Below, one piece after another: positions 1 through 11,726 of a DNA stretch of 64,000 nt; within the stretch, counting starts at the first letter, position 1, and every line of letters begins with the position of its first letter. Both the position numbers and the translations under genes were made by a program. The notes beneath the pieces were generated by a model. It made no database searches and was not told the DNA's origin. It saw only the letters and a list, made by a program, of their open reading frames with translations. This DNA is from Talaromyces rugulosus. Lineage: Eukaryota; Ascomycota; Eurotiomycetes; Eurotiales; Trichocomaceae. The stretch lies in NCBI RefSeq assembly GCF_013368755.1, contig NC_049562.1:1054001-1118000 (forward strand), written 5' to 3'.

Positions 1-1613
1 GCCGACGTGCCTGTTGCCGTTTGCTGTACCCGAGTCCCAAGAGGGCGACGCTCGCAGGTGCTGACAGCATGCTGGTGCTGCATCAAGTGGGTCAGGGAGC
101 GACGAGGCTGCAGTAAACGACACTCCAAACTCCAGAGTACTATCGTTCAAAGCTTCGTGACCCATGCACTACGGCTTTTGCCAATGAAATGGGAATTGTA
201 GTTAGGCTGCTTTGATAGGACTGCAATTCTAGCTCGCTGCACTGCCAGCTCTTTTAGACCGAGTGCAGTTGTCAATCCGTCCGAAAAGATGCGATTCATA
301 ACAATCTTTGCTACCAGTCATTTAAAATATTTTCTGCAAGCCTTCAAAAGATACATCTAACGCACCCAGAACCCCGAGGGTTGCTGAAAATTTCACGGCC
401 AAACAAACCATAGCACAAAAGACAAGGACCAAAACTGTCTTCAGGAATTATTTCTTAAATAAAAAAAAAACCATAAAAAGGACATCAAATGAGCACTCAA
501 AAATCGGGCAGAAAGCTTGTTGACACTATCCAAAACTAAGATCGACCATGCATCAAGTCTGGCCCATGGTACACGTCCTGCATAGTTTCCTCCATTTCGA
601 CCCATGGTTTCCACAACGGGGCTCTCCTGCCGCTGTCAGACCAGGCCAGACCATGTAACGGTGTGCGTTTAAATAAAATTAAATGTTTTTTTTTTTTTTT
701 GGTTCTGTCATCATCTTAATTCCTTGGTCTTTTGACTAGTGTCCAAGACCCTTTTTCCGTTTTTCTCGGAAAGTTTGGATCAAATCCGGGGAAAGCTAGC
801 AACTTTGTTTATGTTTTGTGTTTGGTAGCCGAAGTTGATTGATCAGCCCAACTCACAAGATTCGAATAATTTTGTTTCACAATTATACAATTCTCCATTC
901 TTGATATAGGTTAATTGGTTATTACTGACCATTTTTGTAATATGCCTACACGTAAATACAAAGAAACGCGTTAGAAACGACACGTCAAGTAGTACTAAAA
1001 CAACAACAATTTTAAAAATATTCTTGAACCTGCATCCAAGCCATATCGATATGAGCGAAATTTTTCCTGGGCTAAATCTATCTGAAAAACATAATATACC
1101 GGCTACCCATAACGATCAGACCAAGGCGCATATCCACAGGAAACGTCCGCGGTCGATCAATGATAATAATAATCAAATAATACACAACTCGGTCAACATC
1201 ATACCGAGTTCACAAACAAAACATCAAGACCACACCAGTATCAATGTTCGAACAATTAAAAGGAGAAAAAGAAAAATACCATGGTCAGATATTAAACACA
1301 TTAAGCACAGAAGAAGAAAAGGAATAAAACATCGACAATCAAACAAACCAACGATAGCAAATGCAATTTGCTAATCCCCAGAATTTTTCCTCGGAGATTA
1401 AATAAAATCTGCCCATCAATAGACTCCGTCCCTAGCGCATTGCAGGCAAAACAATTTCTGAATGCCAAATTAAGCCATCACGATATAGAAATATGTGGTA
1501 TGTGTTAGAATATGTAGCTCATCACGGATCATAAACTGTTTTGTCTTCTTCTCTCTCGACAGGGTATTGTAATCGGTGACCAGACAGCTTTTAACAGGTG
1601 ACTACCTGGCCAC
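1..1613. other. spacer at window edge, no supported gene
   Basis: AT-rich stretch with A and T runs. An open frame at 1024-1374 (plus) is Lys/Arg/His/Asn-rich, has no ATG at its start, and resembles nothing I recognise, so it is not called. The first 200 bases are more GC-rich and could be the end of a gene that lies outside the window, but no domain is visible. Confidence 0.5.
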
Positions 1614-4600
1614 TTATAACTGAACTTCGTCGTCAATCTCGCCTTCGGCGTCGATGTCACTGCCATTGCCGTTAATTGTAGGAGAGGCGGGCTTTCCCTT
1701 GGTACTTCTCTCTCTTTCATCGACGATTGCCCTTCGCGTGCGACGAGGTGTTGAGTTACCAGTGCTAAGAGCTTCATTGTCGCCAGTCTCCTCTTGAGCA
1801 GTACCAGTATCGGATATGTCAAACCCATTCACTTGCTGATCCGGATCTGCTGATGTTGAAAAGATATCCATCGCCGTGGCGGAGTCAGCTGTGACTTCCA
1901 AACCACCTCGAGGTCCATCTCCACCATCATCATCATCATCCTCAATAGCCTGTGAGTCCTCAAAACTGCCACTGCGAAAAGGGCTTTCGACACTAAGGCC
2001 CAGCTCGGCGCCTAGTCCACTCCTAGCCCGCCGAGATGCTGATCCGCCCGTAGATGCGGGTGTCCCTACACCGTACAAAGAGGTTGACGTGCGTCGAGGT
2101 GTAGATCGCGCAGTTCGAGATCCCGAATTGTATGAGAGACGGCTGTGATTGGTTTTACTACCCCAAGGCCGACCTGGCCGTCTTTTGAAAACCGGTCCCT
2201 GAACAGGAGGATGAATCTGAAATCGACTAGGTGGAATACGGGCTGCTGGGTTGGGTGGTTCGGTTGTAGCATCGTGATCTCCGTTGACCTTGTTAGAAGA
2301 GCTTGCAAGAGACAGTGCTGTTGTTGAAGGAGGGCCTGCCGCCGCGTATGGAAGCCCTTCAGAAATAGGATTTGTGATTCCATTTATCTTGGGAGAACGG
2401 CCGCCCACAGCCGGAGCTTCTTCCTCTTCGTCCTCCTCTTCCTCTTCAGCATCATCCCGCTGAGCAACCGTGTGCAATTGAGCACGATCATAGTGAGATT
2501 GGTTGTTGCGGCCCATCACATAGGGGGTCCATAAGAGAGAAACTGGGTTCAGCTTCACATAACCTTTGCTTTCCCAGTTTTGAATGCATTCTTCAAAGTA
2601 TTGGTAGTTCAATCGCAGTGCATATGTTTTGGTAACTGGGTCTCGGACGAGGGCGCGAAGTGCTTCTAGACCAGATATTATGTCATCTGCAGTCATGCCT
2701 GTTCGGTCGGAGAGCTCAGCGATACTGATAGGCGTTTTCTGATCGCGTAACTGGTAACTCAAGACGAGTCTCCAATAGTTGCGGTAAGACACCAAGCCCA
2801 TATCCGACAGTGGCTTTTCCGGAGACCCCGTCTTCTTCTCGACTCGCGTCAGGAGATAGGAAAAATCAATCAAGAGGTTTCCGTATCCCTTTCGCTGGTG
2901 AATAGGAAGCGTAGTGATACACGAAACGTTATTCGACGAACTAGGGCGTTTTTCCTTGCTAAAATAACCCACAAAATGGCAGCCCACATCATCGAATTCT
3001 GTCAGAACGTAAAAGAGAAATGGCTCGACATCATAATAAAGAGTCTTGGATCCCAAAAACAACTTTGCAAGAAGGCAGAGGTTTTGACAGTAGACAGGGT
3101 TCTTCCGCCCATCGACCTCAAAAATTGATATTGAGCCATCCCGATATATCTCATCTCCAGGTGGGTGTTTGGCTGGGCATTTCAACTTGTGTCGCCACGC
3201 AACAAAGTCGGAATTCATGTACTTGAGACAAAACTCGCAGATATAGAGTACTTTGTTGCGGCTGTACTCCTCAGGGTACGGGGCGGCGTACCATGTCTCA
3301 ATCTCGTAACCACCGAAATTGATCCATTTAATTTTGCTTGGTGGGCCAGACACTTTCTGGGATGCACGATGGTTCACTTCTCCAACAGGGTCGGATTCCC
3401 TGATCTTCTTTTGCCAGTCTTCTTCTGCTTTCCTTCGCGCGGACTCGAACTTCTCCCGATCAAGTTGAGTTGGAAGGGTTCGGCTGGTGTCCGCATCAGC
3501 TTCTGATAATATACCACCGTAGGGTTTTGATTTGGAATCATCAGCGTCACGGTCGTGGAAAGTATAAAAAGGTGAAGTATAGGTAGGTATGATCGGGGCA
3601 AAATGAGCAAGAGGTTCTTCCTCCACAGGCGCTGGTTTTGGCGGCTTGCGCCGCCTTGCCTTCGAAGGACGCGGGCGAGAATTAAGAATTTTGGCCAATT
3701 TGACAAAGTCCAAGTGAAAGGCAACAACACACTTGTTATCGTCCTTTTCAATAATGCGGCATAGCTCTTTATCCGGTCTGCGTCCCCTACGGGGTCGATT
3801 TCTTAACAAACCATCAGCATCGATAGAGCCGTCTGCGCTATCGCCAGCTCCTTGCGACGGTGTGCGCCGTAATCGCTTTCTTAAGAGAGGCAGGTCTTGG
3901 GCTTCGGCAGATGAGTTTTTCCTCTTGCGTAATGACCGTGATCCATCCATCGGGTCATCATCAACGATCAAGTTATTGAAAATCGAGTGAGATTCAGGTC
4001 CTTCGCTGCCAGCCGAAGCTGCCAGTAGATCGCGTGAGACATTCTGAGCTGCAGCTCGACGCCGCGCTGCTGCTTGTTGTCCTGGGTCGGGTTCAAGCTT
4101 GTTTTGCACACAAGTCACACATCGCCAGTTTTCCGCTTCTATTCCACTTGTGAGAAGATATCCCAACTGGGTGGGTATTCTGGACGTACCTTCGGTGTCA
4201 CTGAAAGCATTCTGCTCGCGGGCACACTGTCTATGGGCTAAAAACAACAATGGTGAGCAAAATACAACCAGACAAAGCGGGTATTGAGATAACTTACAGT
4301 GATCACCACAGACTGCGCAGGTGAGGTATTCTTCAAAGTCTTCTGACGGGTCATTGTCTTCGTCTTGGCCACAAAATCTTGATCGCGGTCAGTATGAATA
4401 TGCAAATGGGATCAAGAAAATCGCATACATGCAGTTCCCCCGAGGCCCTTTATCCCCTTCTACGTCATCTCTCTCGTTGCTTTCAACGTCCCAGTCTTCC
4501 GCCTCGACATCCGACTCATCACTACTTGAATGTCTATCGGAACCGTTCTCGAAGGGCACATCCAGGTCAGGTTCGTTTCCATCGGAATTCGAGGCGGCTC

Positions 4601-4916
4601 CTGACCGCTTTTGGTGCCGACGAAGCCTTGGTGCTTTGACAACTCCCTCATCTTCACTAGCGGCCGACACCTCGTCCTCGTTCTCCCCGCCCGACTCTTC
4701 GTAGCTTTTGTTATCTTCTAGCAGTGGTTCAGATGGGGAATCGGCATCTTCGGCCTCGTCATCAGCATCGGCTTTTTGAACAGCATCTTGTAACTGTTGG
4801 TCCATCTGATACAGGTCTGTGTCTTCTTCCCCCTCAGCGTCTTGATCACTGTCAACCAAAGGTGGTTGCGCATCCAGCGTCAGCTCATCGTGAGTGGCCG
4901 GCATAGTTGCCGCCAT
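1614..4916 (-). CDS. sas3: MYST-family histone acetyltransferase with N-terminal PHD finger (Sas3-like)
   Basis: Three exons: 4916-4429, 4377-4298, 4237-1614 (introns start GTATGC and GTAAGT), giving 1063 aa. The start is the first ATG of the frame. Residues 1-160 are very acidic. A PHD-type zinc finger (C-x2-C, C-x2-C, H-x2-C, then C-V-T-C) at about 163-232 is only complete after splicing of all three exons. The MYST domain lies at about 490-775. It has a C2HC zinc finger (about 523-543), the catalytic Cys in NNVSCITTLP (about 629), the acetyl-CoA loop QRKGYG (about 637-642) and the conserved Glu of SPEKPLSD (about 663). An acidic run and a basic, Ser-rich tail follow. MYST enzymes acetylate histone lysines in the nucleus; Sas3/Mst2-type enzymes act on H3 in NuA3-like complexes. 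The family call is firm. The Sas3 assignment rests on general resemblance, and other KAT6-type enzymes also carry PHD fingers. Confidence 0.93.
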
Positions 4917-5578
4917 GCCGGAAGTTGTCACAGTCGCCAGGTTCGGTTGTATTGTAGCGCCAAGTTATTGTCTAGACAGGCTCGGGTAGGGAGGTCGTGG
5001 GGTGTTCGGATGTTGACGTTGTCAGGTCAGTATGAAGGAGCAGCGAGACATCGGGGTATGGGAAGCCAGTGTCAGAAAGCACGTAGCCGAGATCCGTCTC
5101 GAGTTCTCAATGAAACCAATATCCGAATTATGTGGACAGTGAAACAGAACCGATTCACAAAGCCTGTGGCGTTCCTATTTGTAGCGCAAGTCCAGGATAG
5201 CAATTCCAATGCGCCTCGATCAAATCGGAGGGTTCCAACTCAGATCCATGCAGTTCGACAGCAATAACACGTCTCTGAACGCGTAAATTTGAAAGAAAAC
5301 CAATGCAAAACGCTCTTTGCGCGCTTTTCCAACGCAGACAAGCCCCGAATCGCTTCTCTGGCGGTTAACAATGCTGGATGGGCTGCTGACTGATCATGCC
5401 AAGAAATTCGAATCCGCCAAGCCGCTATGCCGTTTACGGTCACGGCTCTTATTCCCTCTGCCGCTCGAGGAGAACGTCCGACCAGCTTTCTTGAAGCAAA
5501 CTCGCCAATTCCCCCGCCATATTCGACTGTGTCCCGTTTAACCGCTTGAATAAGCTCGTATATAGTCCGATTGCCAAC
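4917..5578. promoter_or_regulatory. divergent promoter region between the acetyltransferase and MWFE genes
   Basis: 662 bp separate the two divergent start codons, so this stretch must hold both promoters. No coding potential, tRNA or strong known motif was seen. Confidence 0.5.
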
Positions 5579-6074
5579 ATGGGTGTGCCATTTGAGGCGT
5601 TCCTTCCATATGGAATCATCGTTGGCGTACGCCGTGCCTCCTTCCGAACAGTCGCGATGCGACCCAGCTGACAGAATGACCTAGATGTACATCGTGACCG
5701 GTGTCGGCCTGACTGCTACAAAATACTACAGCAACGAGCACAAGAAAGCCAGGTGGAACAGAGATGTTTGGGACAAAGTAGGTTCACCCCAATGTTGAGT
5801 CAGAGTCCAGTAATGTTGAGCTAACAATGTCTTTAGCAAAGTACGTTTCCGCGAACGCTTGTCTCCTTGTTATTTTTCGACCCTCACAACTGACGGAATA
5901 TGATAGTGATGGACAGAGATTTACGGCTCACCGGAAGCTGGAGAGGCCAGTCCACGAATGCAGAGGCCCCAGCTGGCTTCGAGTATAGCAACCCATGGAA
6001 GGTAGGTGCACACGTGCGAGCTATATATAGTCCAGTACTGACTGGGTTTATAGCTTGAGAAGAGAACTCACTAG
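5579..6074 (+). CDS. NADH:ubiquinone oxidoreductase MWFE (NDUFA1-like) subunit
   Basis: 86 aa from five exons: 5579-5626, 5685-5777, 5837-5840, 5907-6001, 6054-6074. The third exon is only four bases (CAAA). It is needed to encode the Q-M-M of the family motif QMMDRDxRLTG; skipping it puts exon 4 out of frame. The N-terminus VPFEAFLPYGII plus a hydrophobic segment (about 9-28) is the single membrane anchor. The C-terminal part ends GFEYSNPWKLEKR, typical of the fungal subunit. MWFE is a small accessory subunit of the membrane arm of mitochondrial complex I and is needed for its assembly. No long open frame marks the gene because the exons are short. All four introns are 48-66 nt with GT-AG ends. 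Confidence 0.88.
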
Positions 6075-6954
6075 AGAAATCATCGGCCGGTTTGCATGGT
6101 TCATTGTGTTCGCGATATGACATTCGTTATCATCCCATCATAACTAGGGGGTTTTCAAAGCTTTTTTTGTACAGTATTGCCGAGCAAATCACTAGTTGTC
6201 AACAAATTTCCTCTTTTCACCTTTACATTTCTACACTTAAAATGGATACAAATCCTTCGAATTTCACCGCCAGCTGGTATACGGACCTTGTCGATGTAGT
6301 TGTCTTCTCTACTTTTCGCCCGATGGCCTTGATTCCACCAAGGGTTACGCTTGACTTGGAAACGTATATTTCGCAACAAATTTTCAATTCCTACGTATAT
6401 CGAAGAGTTTCTATCAATTCCGGTTGATTTGGTCTAGCCCTGAGTCTTCCCACAGAACTCTACTGTGTCTAGTCTCATACGACAGTCAAGCCACTTTTTA
6501 AAACGAATAAGAGCTAATAAAAGAGACTTTCCCACTTATATCTCTTATATCTGCTCTCAAAAGTTTAGACCTTAACATCATTATTAACCTTAACCCATGT
6601 CTCGAGATACACAATTAAATATCACACAAATTTTGCCCCGCATTTGCGAACAGCGACATCTAGATAAAGCCTCAATTGCTCACGGCCTTGCAGATTATTT
6701 CAACTAGTTCTTGTTTTATGAACAGAAATCACATGGGCTCCTGCAGTACAGGAGATCCACAGCTTAAGTTGATCAACGAGGGGAAACCCGGTCCGAATGG
6801 TTCGCATCTCCAATCACAATTACCGGGCTAATTCCCGGAGTATCTCCGGCGGTTAATCACCATGCAATTCGTAACGACGGTGTTCTTGCCGTCGTTCCTA
6901 TATAATCATTGCTCTTGATTCATAATTATTGTGTTTTTATCCATATCTCGTCAA
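6075..6954. other. spacer, no supported gene
   Basis: AT-rich spacer between two plus-strand genes. A 61-codon frame beginning with ATG at about 6241 (MDTNPSNF...) has no recognisable domain and no splice partner, so it is not called. The promoter of the downstream RraA-like gene must lie in its 3' part. Confidence 0.45.
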
Positions 6955-8047
6955 ATGGTTGCCTTGACAGCATTCCTGGCAAAGCATTGTACTCGCTCGA
7001 CTCCTCTCTATAGCAAAATATCGCCCGTATCCATTAGTGGCATACCGCGCAACCAAAGCATCAGTCGAGTTACAGGGCACTATTTTCCTCTACGAACCAT
7101 GTCTTCTGCAAAGACCCTGGAGGAGAAGATCAAGGCATTGGAAGAACTATCGGCATGTGATGTATGTCTTGTTCATTCGCGCGTTCGGTGGCTATACTGA
7201 TCGATTTCTATCAGATTTCAGATGCTCTGTTGAAGTTACAGAAGCTACCACCAGGAGCGCAGCCAAGAGCCGGTCAACTAGCTGACCTCAGTGCGTGCAA
7301 TGTACATGTCTGCTTCATACGTATCGAGTGAAACTAATTGCGATCCTAGGCCCCATTTCTCCATACATTGGCCGTCGAGCAGACAAGCCCAAAATCATTG
7401 CTCCAGCAGTGACCTTTCAATTTATCCCTAAAGGCGACCCTGCCCCGGCTGTTGAAGATCCTGAAGTCAATGGCTTTCCTTCTGGGAAACACTGGGTTGA
7501 CTGGACTCAGCCAGGGACTATAACTGTGATCAACCAGCCACCCGGCCAGTACTGTGCCGTCCTCGGGGGGATTATGGCCGCGAGGATGTCCTATCTGGGC
7601 GTCAAGGGTGTCGTTGCTAATGGAAGAGTGAGAGATCTGGCAGAGCTTAGCAATTCTGGGCTACACGTAAGCATATCGGTAATCATTGCCGTCTTTATTG
7701 GTATCGCTGACGAGAATTGATGTCAGGTATGGTCGAAAGCTACAACAACTGTAGGCACTGGGGCCGAGGCAAAAGCGGGCCTACGAAATGTTCCCATTGA
7801 CTTCAATGGCGTCACAGTTAATACCGTGAGTTTTCCTTCAAGAGAATTTGAATATCATTTTAACCTCCGGCAGGGCGATATCGTCTTCTGTGACCCGCTT
7901 GAAGGGGTTGTTGTTATCCCTAAAGAGCTTCTCGACGATGTTTTGGAACTTTGTCCCAAGCTTATAGACCAAGATGACAAGGTCAAGGCTGAGGTTGAGA
8001 ATGGCTTGTCGGTTTTCGAGGCTATGCAGAAACACCGTAACATATAG
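6955..8047 (+). CDS. RraA-like / HMG-aldolase-fold protein, probably mitochondrial
   Basis: Five exons (6955-7161, 7215-7290, 7350-7666, 7727-7825, 7874-8047) give 290 aa. The core matches the RraA/dimethylmenaquinone-methyltransferase-like family: LSACDISDALLK near the start, then the glycine loop GGIMAARMSYLGVKGVV with NGRVRD (the Arg and Asp that bind substrate and metal in family members), then GDIVFCDPLEGVVVIP. Related proteins include bacterial RraA, 4-hydroxy-4-methyl-2-oxoglutarate aldolase and yeast YER010C, and may act as aldolases or oxaloacetate decarboxylases. The first 48 residues are Ser/Arg/Lys-rich without acidic residues, like a mitochondrial targeting peptide. A second ATG at 7099 would give a version without it. 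The substrate cannot be told from the sequence. Confidence 0.87.
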
Positions 8048-8478
8048 GCAAGTGGTCGGCATCTCTGTTCGATACCAGGGACCTATGAAGATCTAGGTTG
8101 GATATCCACCGTGAATCTCATAAGAAATTGCACAAAACTGCTAGTTAGATGTATATACTCAGTTGTAGTTTTGAGAACAATTAATATATATGCGCATAGA
8201 TCACGTGACGAAATCGACGATCACGGGACGGCAACCTGTTCAGTATTCACTACCACCACCACCACCACCATCTTCAACAGCTCGAGGGAGCAGCTACTCT
8301 TTTTGGCTACCAAAGGCTACTGAGACGGCTTTTACTCACAAAGGCCAGCTCCTGCTGTTGTTTTATATACGTCGCTCTTTTTTTTTCTTACTTTATATTG
8401 TTTTCGCGAAGCTTCGCATTCATCGACTGTTGATCCTTCTCACCTAGACACCGTTGTCGGTGCAGTCTCTCCTTCATC
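8048..8478. promoter_or_regulatory. promoter region of the V-ATPase a-subunit gene
   Basis: Holds the 3' UTR of the RraA-like gene and the promoter of the next gene, with a CACGTGAC element at 8202-8209, a short CCA repeat near 8252-8271 and a T-rich stretch before the start codon. Confidence 0.5.
8202..8209 (+). promoter_or_regulatory. CACGTGAC element
   Basis: E-box-like octamer about 270 bp upstream of the V-ATPase start. The same octamer or its core occurs upstream of several other genes in this window. It is a bHLH/bZIP-type target by sequence; binding is inferred. Confidence 0.4.
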
Positions 8479-11360
8479 ATGGCTCCGCAAGACACCTTCT
8501 TCCGATCGGCTGATATGAGCTTGACCCAGCTCTATATCGCGAATGAAATAGGCCGAGAGGTTGTGAGCGCTTTGGGCGAAGTTGGCGAAGTCCAATTCCG
8601 AGACGTGTGTTCTTACCCCATCTCCGAACCAGCACCTCACTCTGACATGCGACCATAGTTAAACCCCGACACGAATGCATTTCAGCGAACGTTCACCAAG
8701 GAAATCCGCCGTCTTGATAATGTCGAAAGGCAGCTACGTAAGTAGCATTCCACGCGCCTGGAAACTACGGGGAACTAACCTGCCTCTTTACAGGCTACTT
8801 CTCGACGCAAATGGAGAAGGCGGATATTTCGATGCGTCCATCGTCCGAATTCGCCAATGTGTTGGCAGCGCCTTCTGCAGCCGAAATCGATGAGTTGGCG
8901 GAACGCAGCGAAAGCCTGGAACAACGAGTGGTATCGCTTAATGACAGCTATGAGACTCTGAAGAAAAGAGAGGTTGAGCTCACGGAGTGGCGCTGGGTTC
9001 TAAGGGAGACCGGGAGTTTTTTCGATCGCGTATGTCGCAGGCCTTGTTTTGTTTTCCGAACATTACTCATTCTAACTCACCGTCATATTAGGCACACGGT
9101 CATACCGAAGAAATCCGGACATCTCTCGACGGCGACGGGGATGCCGATGGTGATGAAGCCCCGTTGTTGCAAGACGTCGAACACCGTGGCCAGAACGGTG
9201 ATACCCAAGGTCAATCTTTCTCCGTTATGAATATTGGTTTTGTCGCCGGTGTCATTCCTAGGGAGCGTATTGGCTCTTTCGAGCGTATTTTGTGGCGTAC
9301 ATTGCGAGGAAATCTGTACATGAATCAGTCCGAAATCCCCGAACCGATCATCGACCCGACAACAAACGAAGCAGTGCACAAGAATGTTTTCGTTATTTTC
9401 GCCCACGGCAAAGAGATTATTGCAAAGATTCGAAAGATTTCCGAGTCCCTAGGCGCCAATCTTTACGGTGTCGACGAGAATAGCGAGCTACGAAGAGACC
9501 AAATCCACGAAGTCAACACTCGTCTAGGCGACGTTGAAAGCGTTTTGAGGAACACGAAGAACACCCTGGATGCTGAATTGACCCAAATAGCCCGCTCGCT
9601 TGCAGCGTGGATGATCATTATCAAGAAGGAAAAGGCCGTATATCACACGCTCAACCAGTTTTCTTATGATCAAGCCAGAAAGACTTTGATTGCCGAAGCG
9701 TGGTGTCCGACTAATTCGCTTTCTCTGATCAAGACGACGCTGCAAGATGTCAATGATCGTGCTGGACTGTCGGTTCCTACTATTGTTAACCAGATCAAGA
9801 CAAACAAAACACCACCCAGTTATATCAAAACGAACAAATTTACCGAGGCTTTCCAAACAATCATTAACGCTTACGGTATTACCAAGTACACCGAAGTCAA
9901 CCCCGGTCTTCCTACCGTCATCACCTTTCCGTTTCTCTTCGCTGTCATGTTTGGTGACATGGGTCACGGTTTTCTCATGACATTGACTGCCCTTACAATG
10001 ATTGTATTTGAAAAGGCGCTCCTACGAACGAAACTGGATGAACTTTCTTACATGGCATTTTATGGTCGATACATCATGTTGATGATGGGTCTATTCTCGA
10101 TGTACACTGGTCTGATCTACAACGATATCTTCTCGCTATCGCTCGATATCTTCCCCAGTCAGTGGGAATGGCCTCAAAATATTCAAGAAGGACAGGCTGT
10201 GGTAGCGACACTAAAGGATGGCTATCGTTATCCATTTGGCCTGGATTGGAACTGGCACGAGGCTGAAAATGCACTTCTTTTCACCAACAGCTTCAAGATG
10301 AAGCTGAGTATTCTATTGGGATGGTCCCACGTAAGTTATTTTTACTTTCTTATTCATGAATCCTTGGTGAAATGACTAACACATCGTGATGCAGATGACC
10401 TATTCTCTCTGCCTGCAATATATCAATGGACGCCACTTCAAATCTAAGGTTGATATCTTGGGAAATTTCATTCCCGGCATGATCTTCTTTCAGTCCATTT
10501 TCGGTTATCTGGTTCTCACAATCGTCTACAAGTGGTCCATAGACTGGAGTGCTCGTGACCAGGCCCCGCCAGGACTACTCAACATGTTAATCTTCATGTT
10601 TCTCAGCCCTGGAAATGTCAAAGACGAAGACGTCCTCTACCCTGGACAAGCCACTGTCCAAATGGTTCTGTTGCTTTTCGCCTTGGTCCAAGTACCTATC
10701 ATGCTATTCCTCAAGCCATATTGGCTTCGTGCAGAACACAACAAGGCTAGAGGTCTCGGATACCGCGGACTCGGGGAGCAGTCTCGTGTGAGTGCATTGG
10801 ATGAGGATGGAGACCTCGACGGACACCCGTACGAGGGTGGTCGTGATAGTCTGGCGAGCGATGGCGAAGGTGTTGCGATGATCGCACAAGATATCGACGA
10901 GGGAGAGCACGAGGAGTTTGACTTCTCGGATGCCATGATCCATCAAGTCATTCACACAATTGGTAAGTCTGCAGACCAGCACTTGGTGTTGTACTTGTAC
11001 TAACAAATCTTGCTTTTAGAATTCTGCCTCAACTGTATCTCCCACACTGCTTCTTACCTGCGTCTCTGGGCTTTGTCCCTTGCTCACCAACAGCTCTCGA
11101 TCGTGCTCTGGAAGATGACCCTCGGGGGCTCTTTTTCCGTCGAGGGAGGAACCCTACGTGTAATTATGATTGTCTGTACTTTCTATCTTTGGTTTTTCTG
11201 TACCGTGGCCATTCTTTGTGTCATGGAGGGTACCAGTGCCATGCTGCATTCTCTTCGTCTCCACTGGGTGGAGGCGATGAGCAAGCACTTTATCGGTGAT
11301 GGTATTCCCTTCCAGCCGTTCAGCTTCAAGACTCTGCTTGAAGAGGACCCTGTTGATTAA
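8479..11360 (+). CDS. vph1: V-type proton ATPase V0 subunit a
   Basis: Six exons (8479-8604, 8659-8737, 8794-9029, 9092-10330, 10395-10962, 11020-11360) give 862 aa, the usual length for Vph1/Stv1. The N-terminal half is cytosolic, with a coiled coil around 90-140 ([13 protein letters not shown]). The C-terminal half has about eight membrane segments, starting at [20 protein letters not shown]. The arginine essential for proton transfer lies in [16 protein letters not shown] (about residue 764), followed by the conserved [13 protein letters not shown] tail. The protein couples the V1 motor to proton flow through the c-ring and acidifies vacuoles and Golgi/endosomes. Fungi usually have one such gene where yeast has two, so Vph1 versus Stv1 is not decided by sequence. 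Confidence 0.97.
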
Positions 11361-11726
11361 GTCACTCTCTGCTTGTCTCTTTGTTACAATATAGTTTTGG
11401 TGTAGAATAGCTGAATAAATAGTGGTGATTGAGTTCATATTATCATAGAATAGTCAATTTTTGATATAGTACGTACAAATCTTACATGTATTTTCAATGA
11501 TGTTAGTTACCTAGAGGTACGATTTACCCCTACTGTTAATGTATGTCCACTAGGTATAATAACAATATCATGTATATTCGGGCTCATCAATACTAGTATA
11601 AACATCCAAACACACGATAGCTCCTTGCACCCGCTCAATTGCCAATTATATGCACTAGTTATTTCAGTAATTTGTTATTTCCTTTTCTTTAATATTTTTT
11701 TTCTGTCTGTTTCTTCGTGGTTTTTC
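11361..11726. other. convergent 3' spacer
   Basis: AT-rich 366-bp region holding the 3' UTRs of two convergent genes. A terminator-like T-rich run lies at about 11680-11725. Nothing else seen. Confidence 0.5.

Noticed and set aside
1024..1374. 116-codon basic frame
   Set aside because: No ATG start, AT-rich composition, no recognisable domain or splice partner.
6241..6426. 61-codon frame with ATG
   Set aside because: Short, no domain, no upstream or downstream exon, lies in an AT-rich spacer.
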